A DNA stretch of 64,000 bases from Pseudohongiella acticola. GTDB taxonomy: Bacteria > Pseudomonadota > Gammaproteobacteria > Pseudomonadales > Pseudohongiellaceae. Under the pieces are notes generated by a model. That model was given only the letters and a program-made list of their open reading frames with translations, ran no database searches and was not told the DNA's origin. The position numbers and the translations under genes are program-made. The stretch lies in contig NZ_MASR01000003.1 of assembly GCF_001758195.1 (NCBI RefSeq), positions 62,001 to 126,000 on the forward strand, read 5' to 3'. This document shows, piece after piece, positions 17,244 to 24,619 of this stretch (within the stretch, counting starts at the first letter, position 1; each line of letters begins with the position of its first letter).

Positions 17244-18548
17244 ATGTCAGATATTGTCAGTTTAGTTGGCCTGGTTGGCGGCCTTGCATTGCTTATCGTG
17301 TTAACACTGCGTGGCTGGAACCTGTTTATCAGTGCTCCCCTTTGCGCCCTCGTGGTGGCATTGACCAGCGGCATACCAATTTTTGTCGCCGAACAGAATT
17401 TTATACAAAGCTACATGTCCGGATTCACGGGTTTTATTGCTTCCTGGTTCTTCATGTTTTTGCTGGGCTCAATCTTCGGCAAGTTCATGGAAGATACCGG
17501 TGCCGCAGACAGCGTCGCTGGCTGGATAACCGGGAAACTTGGCAAACAGCGCGCGGTACTGGCTGTGGTCATCGCCTGCGCAGTACTCACCTACGGCGGC
17601 GTCAGCCTGTTTGTTGTGGCATTTGCTGTCTACCCGATGGCGCTCAGCCTGTTCAAGGAAGCCAATCTGCCACGCCGCTTTATCCCGGCTGCACTGGCGT
17701 TCGGTTCGGTCACGTTTACTATGACGTCAGCCGGATCGCCCGAAATTCAGAACTGGATTCCCATGGAGTATCTGGGTACCACACCTTATGCCGCCTGGGA
17801 GGTCAGTCTGGTGGTTGCCATCTTCATGGCGGTATTTGGCTACTGGTGGCTGCAACGCATCATTGGCGCAGCCATTCGCCGTGGCGAGAGTTTTCAGGTC
17901 AGGGACAATGATCCCCAGCTGCTGGAGCGCCAGCTACCCCACCCTGTTACCGGCATGCTTCCCCTTATCGTCGTTCTGTCTCTTTCGTTCTTTTATCATG
18001 ATTCACTGCAACAGAACGCCCTGATTGTGGCACTGCTTGGCGGTGTGCTGACCCTGATGTTAATCAACTGGAACTATTTTACAGATATTCAGGTCGCCCT
18101 CGGGCACGCCACCACCGGCGCGCTGATCGCCATTGGCAATACTGCTGCAGTGGTAGGCTTTGGCGGCGTCGCACGCATCACGCCTGCTTTTGACATGGCA
18201 GTATTGGCAGTGACATCACTGCCCGGCAACGAACTGGTCGGTGCAGCGGTTGCCGTCAGCGCAATTGCCGGCCTGACCGGATCCGCCTCCGGCGGCCAGG
18301 TCATAGCATTGCCTGCGGTGGCGCCCCACTACCTCGATCTGGGCGTGAACCCGGAGCAAATGCATCGTGTTGTGTCGATTTCCTCAGGTGCGCTGGATTC
18401 GTTGCCCCACAATGGTTATGTGGTCACCACTATTCGTGGCATCTGTAACGAGTCACACAAAGATGCTTACTGGGCCGTCGGCGCTGTGACGGTGGTGGTG
18501 CCGCTAATGGGCCTGTCACTGGCATTGTTGCTGTTTAATTTATTTTGA
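17244..18548 (+). CDS. GntP-family organic acid permease
   Basis: A 434-residue membrane protein with about 12 hydrophobic segments. Family-like stretches include GSIFGKFMEDTGAADSVAGWITGKLGKQRA, YGGVSLFVVAFAVYPMALSLFKEANLPRRF, and near the end SGALDSLPHNGYVVTTI, which is characteristic of the gluconate/hydroxybutyrate-type GntP permeases. The family imports gluconate, other sugar acids or short hydroxy acids by proton symport. Next to an acyl-CoA ligase and enoyl-CoA hydratase, a carboxylate that is then CoA-activated is a reasonable substrate guess. It begins at ATG 17244 after AGAGGGCGTC. A 13-bp tandem duplication (18549-18573) lies between it and the ligase. Confidence 0.86.
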   Translation: MSDIVSLVGLVGGLALLIVLTLRGWNLFISAPLCALVVALTSGIPIFVAEQNFIQSYMSGFTGFIASWFFMFLLGSIFGKFMEDTGAADSVAGWITGKLGKQRAVLAVVIACAVLTYGGVSLFVVAFAVYPMALSLFKEANLPRRFIPAALAFGSVTFTMTSAGSPEIQNWIPMEYLGTTPYAAWEVSLVVAIFMAVFGYWWLQRIIGAAIRRGESFQVRDNDPQLLERQLPHPVTGMLPLIVVLSLSFFYHDSLQQNALIVALLGGVLTLMLINWNYFTDIQVALGHATTGALIAIGNTAAVVGFGGVARITPAFDMAVLAVTSLPGNELVGAAVAVSAIAGLTGSASGGQVIALPAVAPHYLDLGVNPEQMHRVVSISSGALDSLPHNGYVVTTIRGICNESHKDAYWAVGAVTVVVPLMGLSLALLLFNLF

Positions 18549-18599
18549 GTTTAATACCTGGGTTTAATACCTGAGTCTGAATTTCCGCAGGAGACGTTA

Positions 18600-20219
18600 A
18601 TGTTAGGCAACATGATGGACACACAGCTATTGATCATTGACCTGTTGCGTCACGCCTGCAAGCGTCATCCGTTGCAGGAAGTTGTGTCGCGCCGCGAAGA
18701 AGGCGATATCCATCGCTGCAATTACCAGGAGATCTGGCAGCGCAGCAGTCAACTGGCACACGCACTCGATGCACTGGGTGTGAAAGCCGGTGATTGCATC
18801 GCCACCCTGGCATGGAACACACACCGTCACATGGAGCTGTACTACGGTGTGTCAGGTATCGGCGCCGTTCTGCACACGGTGAATCCACGCCTGTTCAGCG
18901 AACAGATTGAATACATCATCAATCACGCCCAGGATCATTACGTTTTTGTCGACCTTTCTTTCGTCGAACTGCTGGCGCCGTTGCAGAACAAACTGGGCAG
19001 CGTAAAAGGGTTTATTGTCATGACAGACCGGGCGCATATGCCCGAGACCTCACTGGCACCGCTGTACTGTTTTGAAGAGCTGCTGGCACAGCACCCGGAT
19101 GAATATGACTGGCCCCGTCTCGATGAAAACAGCGCCGCCGCCCTTTGCTACACCTCAGGCACCACCGGTAACCCCAAAGGCGTTCTGTATTCACACCGCG
19201 CCATGGTTCTGCACGCCCAGGCGACCGCTTCGCGTGAGCTGCTGGACCTTACTACCGATACCGTATTGATGCCCATGGTAACGATGTACCATGCCGGTGC
19301 CTGGGGTGCGCCCTATGCCGCGCCGCTGGCCGGTTGCAAGCTGGTTCTGCCCGGTGCCGGCATGGATGGCGCCAGCATGTCAGACCTGATCAACGATGAA
19401 CGCGTAACCGTGGGGCTGGGTGTGCCCACCATCTGGCTGACCCTGCATAACTACTGGGCTGACAACAAAATCCGCGACACCACACTTGAACGTGTCTGCG
19501 TGGGTGGCGCAGCCTCGCCTCTGGGCATGGTGAAACTGTATCAGGAACGATACGGTATTTATTGGCAGCCAATCTGGGGAATGACCGAAACCGGCCCGCT
19601 GGCAACGTCCCTGCCGCCGACGCCCGGTATCATGGCCTTGCCGCTCGCCGAACGCTATCAACTGCAAACCTCAGCCGGGCGTGCCGCATTTGGCGTCGAG
19701 CTGGGCCTGTTTGCAGCCGACAATCAGCGAGTCTGCCACGACGGAACATCGCGAGGAGAACTACGCGTACGCGGACCCTGGATCAGCTCACAATATTACC
19801 GCAACGAAGACCTCAGCGCGTTCCCGGACGGCTGGCTGGGCACTGGTGACATCGCTGTCATTGATGCAGACGGCAACCTGCGTGTTGTTGACCGAAAAAA
19901 GGATGTGATAAAAAGCGGTGGCGAGTGGATCTGCTCTGTCGAAATAGAAAACATTGTCAGCCAGCACCCTGGCGTGAACGAATGCACGGTCATTGCTGCC
20001 CGGCATAAAAAATGGGACGAACGGCCCGTACTGATTATCGTACCCAACAAGAACGTCACTGTATCGCATGAGGAAATTGTGGCCTTCCTTGCTGGGAAAA
20101 TTGCACGCTGGTGGACGCCGGACCGGACTGTTATTGTTGCCGAACTGCCCAAGACCGGGACCGGAAAAGTACTTAAAAATGAATTGCGTGAGCTCTATGG
20201 CAATGTCCTCGTATCATGA
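18600..20219 (+). CDS. Acyl-CoA synthetase (AMP-forming, medium/long-chain fatty acid type)
   Basis: A 539-residue ANL-superfamily ligase. The AMP-binding P-loop YTSGTTGNPKGVLYSHR, the motif WGMTETGP, GWLGTGDIAVID, the hinge DRKKDVIKSGGEW and the catalytic C-terminal lysine in PKTGTGKVLK are all intact. It activates a carboxylic acid to its CoA thioester through an acyl-adenylate. The sequence is closest in style to AlkK-like medium-chain fatty acid ligases (VGGAASPLGM, MYHAGAWG). The ATG at 18600 follows CAGGAGACGTTA; two later ATGs are possible starts. Substrate length cannot be read from sequence. It follows the GntP permease on the same strand. Confidence 0.9.
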   Translation: MLGNMMDTQLLIIDLLRHACKRHPLQEVVSRREEGDIHRCNYQEIWQRSSQLAHALDALGVKAGDCIATLAWNTHRHMELYYGVSGIGAVLHTVNPRLFSEQIEYIINHAQDHYVFVDLSFVELLAPLQNKLGSVKGFIVMTDRAHMPETSLAPLYCFEELLAQHPDEYDWPRLDENSAAALCYTSGTTGNPKGVLYSHRAMVLHAQATASRELLDLTTDTVLMPMVTMYHAGAWGAPYAAPLAGCKLVLPGAGMDGASMSDLINDERVTVGLGVPTIWLTLHNYWADNKIRDTTLERVCVGGAASPLGMVKLYQERYGIYWQPIWGMTETGPLATSLPPTPGIMALPLAERYQLQTSAGRAAFGVELGLFAADNQRVCHDGTSRGELRVRGPWISSQYYRNEDLSAFPDGWLGTGDIAVIDADGNLRVVDRKKDVIKSGGEWICSVEIENIVSQHPGVNECTVIAARHKKWDERPVLIIVPNKNVTVSHEEIVAFLAGKIARWWTPDRTVIVAELPKTGTGKVLKNELRELYGNVLVS

Positions 20220-20305
20220 GCCCGGACCGGTCCGTTGCTGCATGCTCGATTTTAGTTGGCAGCTGACCACTTTTAATTGCAACGACTGACACAAGGAGTC
20301 CGATT

Positions 20306-21511
20306 ATGCCGGGCATTAAACACCATGCGATCCTGATGCTGCTTGCATTCATGCTGGGCACTGGTACGTCGGCAGTGATGGCGCAGGCGCCGAACGACCT
20401 GGTTGAAAAACAGATTTTCACGACTCACGATTTTGCCACCTATAATGGCCAGCAGATTGCCGAGGTCAATGTCGGCTGGGAAGCCTACGGTGAGCTCAAT
20501 GCGGCCAAAGACAACGTCATTCTGATTACGCATTTTTTTTCTGGCAACAGCCATGCGGCCGGTCGTTATACTGCCGGTGATGCGCTTCCCGGGTACTGGG
20601 ATGCGATCATCGGCCCAGGCAAAGCGATCGACACCAACCTTTATTACGTGGTCAGTTCCGACACCCTGGTTAATCAGGAACCCTACAACCCTAGGGTGAC
20701 CACAACCGGCCCGGCGACCATCAACCCGGCCACCGGCAAACCTTACGCACTGGACTTTCCCGTAGTCACCATTCGCGATTTTGTGAATGTCCAGAAAGCA
20801 CTGCTCGACAGCCTCGGCATCGAGAAGCTGCACGCCGTTGTAGGCGCGTCCATGGGTTCATTGCAGGCGCTGGACTGGGCGGCGGCCTATCCAGATTTTG
20901 TTGAGCGGGTGATTTCCGTCATTGGCGCCGGCGCTGTTGACCCCTGGACCATCGCCACTCTGCAACAGTGGGCCAACCCGATCATTGCCGACCCGAACTG
21001 GAATGAGGGCAACTATTATGACGCCGACGCACCGACAGAGGGTCTGCGCCAGGCGCTGGGCATGGTGACCCTGCAGGCCATGCACCCACAGATGTTTAAT
21101 CAGCTCTATGCCAACAGTTCAGCCCGCGAAACCGCGCCCCTGCACAACATCCGGGAGAATTTTTCTGTCGTTAATCAACTGAATGCAGCGGCAGCCGCCC
21201 GCACCGCCAATGCTGATGCCAACCACCTGCTGTATCTGGTGCGCGCCAATCAACTGTTCATGGCGGGATTTGCTGAAGACCTGGAAACCGGACTGCGACC
21301 GGTGACGGCCAGGACCCTGTTCCTGCCCGCCAGCAATGACCTGCTGCTGCAGCCTTACCTGGCGCAGGAGGCCTACAACACCCTCCGCGAACTGGGCAAA
21401 GACACCTACTACGAAGAAATCGAAGGTCCGTGGGGACATCTGGATGGCGTCTACATGCTGGAACAGAAAGCCGCGCTGATTCGTGATTTTCTGGCCACAA
21501 CAGGGCAATAA
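20306..21511 (+). CDS. Exported MetX-like alpha/beta hydrolase (E22-type putative esterase)
   Basis: A 401-residue protein built like homoserine O-acetyltransferase (GWEAYGELNAAKDNVILITHFFSGNSHAAG, GASMGSLQALDWA with nucleophile S182, C-terminal GPWGHLDG histidine) but carrying a signal peptide (residues 1-26, LMLLAFMLGTGTSAVMAQ). MetX itself is cytoplasmic, so this exported relative is more likely a hydrolase acting in the periplasm. In this cluster it could release acyl groups that the ligase then activates; that is inference. ACAAGGAG precedes the ATG. A 12-bp palindrome (20223-20234) lies in the 86-base gap before it. Confidence 0.82.
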   Translation: MPGIKHHAILMLLAFMLGTGTSAVMAQAPNDLVEKQIFTTHDFATYNGQQIAEVNVGWEAYGELNAAKDNVILITHFFSGNSHAAGRYTAGDALPGYWDAIIGPGKAIDTNLYYVVSSDTLVNQEPYNPRVTTTGPATINPATGKPYALDFPVVTIRDFVNVQKALLDSLGIEKLHAVVGASMGSLQALDWAAAYPDFVERVISVIGAGAVDPWTIATLQQWANPIIADPNWNEGNYYDADAPTEGLRQALGMVTLQAMHPQMFNQLYANSSARETAPLHNIRENFSVVNQLNAAAAARTANADANHLLYLVRANQLFMAGFAEDLETGLRPVTARTLFLPASNDLLLQPYLAQEAYNTLRELGKDTYYEEIEGPWGHLDGVYMLEQKAALIRDFLATTGQ

Positions 21512-21596
21512 CTGAAGCCATTCAGGATACCTACCCAAGAGACAGGTGTTGCTCTACAATCGGGGACAAATTCAACCACCAATACGAGCCCACGAC

Positions 21597-22364
21597 ATGA
21601 TTTCTTCATCAGACCCGCACATCAGCTACCAGAACTCCCACGGCGTTCTGGTGCTCCAGATCAACCGCCCCGACAAAAAGAATGCATTGACCCAGACCAT
21701 GTACGCAGCGCTGGCGCAAGGTATCGTTGCGGCAGACAAAGATGATGACATCAAGGTCATCCTGATTCGCGGCACTGAGGAGTGTTTTACCAGCGGGAAC
21801 GACGTTAACGATTTTGTCAAAGCCCCGGATATGGGCACCGAGCGCCCGTCAGTGCAGTTCATGAAGGCCATTGGTCATGCCCGTAAACCGGTCATTGCGG
21901 CCGTGGGCGGTCTCGCCATTGGTATTGGCACCACCATGCTGCTGCACTGTGACCTGGTGTATGCCGCGGAAGAGTCTTTCATGCAGCTGCCGTTTACCCG
22001 CCTGGGCCTCTGTCCTGAAGCCGGTTCCAGCCTGCTGTTACAGCAGATAGTCGGTCACCAGCGCGCCAGCGAGTTATTGCTGCTGGGCGAGCGTTTTTCG
22101 GCACAGAAGGCGAGAGAGTACGGTATCGTCAATGAAGTATTGCCTGCCGCCGGTTATCTGGAACACGCCATGAACAAGGCTCATGAGCTGGCGAGGTTAC
22201 CTGCTGATGCGGTGCAGACCTCCAAAGCACTGATCAAACGCAATCAGGCAAAACCGCTGGATGACATCATCACCACTGAACTGGAAGAGTTCGCCCGCTT
22301 GTTGCAGTCTCCCGATGCGCAGGCAGTCTTTCAGGCATTTCTTAACAAGAAGTCCCGCGCCTGA
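21597..22364 (+). CDS. Enoyl-CoA hydratase/isomerase family protein
   Basis: A 255-residue crotonase-fold enzyme. The oxyanion hole regions are seen in FTSGNDVNDF and AVGGLAIGIGTTMLLHCDLVYA, and ENLGLCPEAGSSLLL-like LGLCPEAGSSLLLQQIVG follows. The family hydrates or isomerises enoyl-CoA in beta-oxidation and related pathways. I take the ATG at 21597 (GAG upstream); an in-frame GTG at 21546 would add 17 residues without family support. It closes the catabolic run of permease, ligase and esterase. Its last 34 bases overlap the convergent DnaJ-type gene. Confidence 0.87.
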   Translation: MISSSDPHISYQNSHGVLVLQINRPDKKNALTQTMYAALAQGIVAADKDDDIKVILIRGTEECFTSGNDVNDFVKAPDMGTERPSVQFMKAIGHARKPVIAAVGGLAIGIGTTMLLHCDLVYAAEESFMQLPFTRLGLCPEAGSSLLLQQIVGHQRASELLLLGERFSAQKAREYGIVNEVLPAAGYLEHAMNKAHELARLPADAVQTSKALIKRNQAKPLDDIITTELEEFARLLQSPDAQAVFQAFLNKKSRA

Positions 22365-23098
22365 TTGATGCGCTGTGCCAGGTAATCCGACCCACCACGA
22401 TCCGGGTGCATCTTCTGCATCAGACGGCGGTGTGCGGCGGTGATGTCTTCACGCGAGGCATCACCGCCAAGGCCCAGTATTTCCAGTGCCAACGCTTCTG
22501 TCATCAGCGAATCATTGCCGCCTGAGCGCGAACGCCCGGAGCCCTCGGTATCGACGTCGGCCTCGGCATGCGCTCGCCAGTCAGGGAACATGCGATCCAG
22601 GTAGGCTTCCAGTAACTGGATCGAATCTGCGTCCTGCCGGCACTCGCGGGCCAGAATCAGCAGCTCATCCAGCGACATGTCTGATAAGCGCGTACCGGCG
22701 AATTGACCATCCTGCACTTCACCGTCCATGGCACCAGTACTGTGCGTCAACTCCATTGCCAGCCAGCTGGTTTTGATGGCCGAGACACCGGGGCCGGCCG
22801 AACCGCCCTGAGATGACGACTGCGATTGATACTTGGGGCGCAGCATGGGCAGGATGCGCATCAGCCAGTGGCCATTGCGCAGCAGAAAGGTCAGCAGAAA
22901 CAGAAAAGGTGCCGCCAGCGCCTGAAGCGGAAGACGCCCCATGACAATCAGTACCAGAATTATCAGCAGCGCTGCCGCCATTCCTGCCAGCCACTTGAAC
23001 TGGCGAGCCGACAGCGAGTAACGCTGACTGATGCGTCGCAGCCCCCAGTAGGCCAGCACAGCCAGTAGCAGTGGTGCCAACAAACGAATAAGAATCAA
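22331..23098 (-). CDS. Membrane-anchored J-domain protein (type III DnaJ-like)
   Basis: Residues 1-80 hold two or three hydrophobic segments (LIRLLAPLLLAVLAYWGLRR, MAAALLIILVLIVMG, APFLFLLTFLL). The C-terminal ~60 residues form a J-domain with the essential HPD (RRLMQKMHPDRGGSDYLAQRINQARDFLL). J-proteins stimulate the ATPase of an Hsp70 partner; the membrane anchor would recruit DnaK to the inner membrane. The TTG at 23098 is preferred because GAGG sits 8 bases before it; another TTG at 23131 would overlap the upstream gene by 23 bases. The pairing with the VWA gene, whose stop overlaps this ribosome binding site, suggests joint function. Confidence 0.75.
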   Translation of the reverse strand: MILIRLLAPLLLAVLAYWGLRRISQRYSLSARQFKWLAGMAAALLIILVLIVMGRLPLQALAAPFLFLLTFLLRNGHWLMRILPMLRPKYQSQSSSQGGSAGPGVSAIKTSWLAMELTHSTGAMDGEVQDGQFAGTRLSDMSLDELLILARECRQDADSIQLLEAYLDRMFPDWRAHAEADVDTEGSGRSRSGGNDSLMTEALALEILGLGGDASREDITAAHRRLMQKMHPDRGGSDYLAQRINQARDFLLRNA

Positions 23099-23108
23099 TG
23101 CATTATCC

Positions 23109-23861
23109 TCAGCGCGAGAGTTGGTGGCCAAGCAGTTTTACTGCCGGATGCGCCTTTTTACTGAAGTCCTGCAGGGCTTTGAGGCCACCGCTGGCGTAAA
23201 CCGCTACCGCCTTGAGCAGGTCTCTTAATTGCCCTGCACTGCTATTGTCGAACGGTGAGTAGGCACCGCCAGAAAGTCGGGCCATCTCAACAAAACAGCG
23301 TCGCGCCGTGGGGTCAGTACCTTCCTGAAACATGAACAAGGGCACATTGAGCAGCCCCAGCTCGCCGGCACGCTGGCACAGAAGGTCCAGGCTCTCCTCC
23401 ATGCAATCACCTATATAGACCACCGCATGCACCCTGGACTGTCGCGTTTCCGCCTTGACGTGATCCAGCAGCTGCTCAATTTTGGTCATGCCGGCATGAC
23501 AGCGAATGCCTGTCATCGTGTTCAGCAAAGGCGTGCTTTCCAGATACCATTCACTGGCATAAAAATCCGCGACTCCGCGGAAATAACAAAGCTGGACTTG
23601 CAGACCGCCCAATGCCTGCGCGCTGTTGAACATATCAGCCTGCAATTGCATGGCCTGATCCCAGGTAGCTTCACGACTTCCGGTGGCATCCAGGGCAAAC
23701 ACCAGACGTCCAGCCGCGTTGCCGGGCTGAACGGGCGGCATGGCTGCCACTTTCTGCAAAAATGCATCAATTTCCGGTCGAGCGCTCACCGCTCTGGCGT
23801 CAGAGTCAGGCTTTTCGTCGGATTTGTGTCCTGTGCGAAACAGTTTTTTGATATCTTTCAT
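23109..23861 (-). CDS. VWA domain protein
   Basis: A 250-residue, apparently cytoplasmic protein. Residues 50-220 resemble a von Willebrand A domain: LVFALDATGSREATWD gives a variant MIDAS (DxTxS), and VHAVVYIGDCMEE and GTDPTARRCFVEMARLSGGAYSPFD follow the usual strand order. VWA proteins commonly bind metal-dependent partners or serve in assembly of complexes. It is directly followed by the membrane J-domain gene and divergent from the molybdenum hydroxylase operon 167 bases away. VWA proteins help mature some molybdenum hydroxylases (CoxE-type), but this one lacks the accompanying MoxR ATPase, so any such role is speculative. Confidence 0.75.
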   Translation of the reverse strand: MKDIKKLFRTGHKSDEKPDSDARAVSARPEIDAFLQKVAAMPPVQPGNAAGRLVFALDATGSREATWDQAMQLQADMFNSAQALGGLQVQLCYFRGVADFYASEWYLESTPLLNTMTGIRCHAGMTKIEQLLDHVKAETRQSRVHAVVYIGDCMEESLDLLCQRAGELGLLNVPLFMFQEGTDPTARRCFVEMARLSGGAYSPFDNSSAGQLRDLLKAVAVYASGGLKALQDFSKKAHPAVKLLGHQLSR

Positions 23862-24028
23862 AATGACGTTGATTGTAGCTGAATCAGAACTAATTGTGAC
23901 ATTTCACTTTTTGAACTTGAACAAATGGCAAATGCGGCCTACCCTTAGCGCTTGGAAGATAACTTACGACAGTACCAACAGTACTGCTTACCTCCATCAG
24001 TCACCAATAATAAGTGGAGATCCTACCC

Positions 24029-24619
24029 GTGACCCCTAAACTCACACGCAGACGATTCATTAAAAGCGTGATATTTTTCGGAGCAGCCGCATCCAGCGGT
24101 GCCGGATTCTATCTCGCAACAGCGGCGGCCCAACGGCCGGCCGGGGGCGTGGAGCGCCTTGTGTCGCTTAACGTCAACGGGCGCACGCGCCGAGTGGACG
24201 TAACGCCACAGGAAACGCTGGCTCACACCCTGCGCTACAAACTCGGCCTGACCGGCACCAAAATTGGTTGTAACCGGGGTGAGTGCGGCGCCTGCACCGT
24301 GACCGTGGACGATGTCACCAACTATGCCTGCTCAACGCTGACACACTCAGTGAAGGGACGCCAGGTGGTTACGGTAGAAGGCCTGCGCGCCGCCGACGGC
24401 ACTTTGCACGCGGTCCAGCAAGCGTTCATCGACGAACTCAGCCCACAGTGCGGTTTCTGTACGCCCGGCCAGATCATGTCTGCCGTTGCGCTGCTGAAGA
24501 CCAACCCACAGCCTACCCGCGAAGAAGCGCGCCAGGCGCTGTCTGGCAACCTGTGTCGTTGTGGTGCTTATGATCACTATCTGAATGGCGTGATGCGCGC
24601 CTCGGGGCAATTGTCATGA
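24029..24619 (+). CDS. Molybdenum hydroxylase small subunit, (2Fe-2S) with twin-arginine signal
   Basis: A 196-residue protein. The GTG at 24029 is favoured (GGAG nine bases before it). Residues 6-35 form a twin-arginine signal (LTRRRFIKSVIFFGAAASSGAGFYLA). The plant-type ferredoxin cluster uses C81, C86, C89 and C101; the second cluster uses C141, C144, C176 and C178 (QCGFCTPGQ, LCRCGAY). It passes electrons between the molybdenum site and FAD. As with PaoA of E. coli, the signal on this subunit would carry the folded complex to the periplasm, the other two subunits having none. The stop overlaps the next start as ATGA. Confidence 0.92.
   Translation: MTPKLTRRRFIKSVIFFGAAASSGAGFYLATAAAQRPAGGVERLVSLNVNGRTRRVDVTPQETLAHTLRYKLGLTGTKIGCNRGECGACTVTVDDVTNYACSTLTHSVKGRQVVTVEGLRAADGTLHAVQQAFIDELSPQCGFCTPGQIMSAVALLKTNPQPTREEARQALSGNLCRCGAYDHYLNGVMRASGQLS

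Noticed and set aside
18549-18573. 13-bp tandem duplication (GTTTAATACCTG twice) between permease and ligase
   Set aside because: Most simply a small slippage duplication in a spacer; no sign of function.
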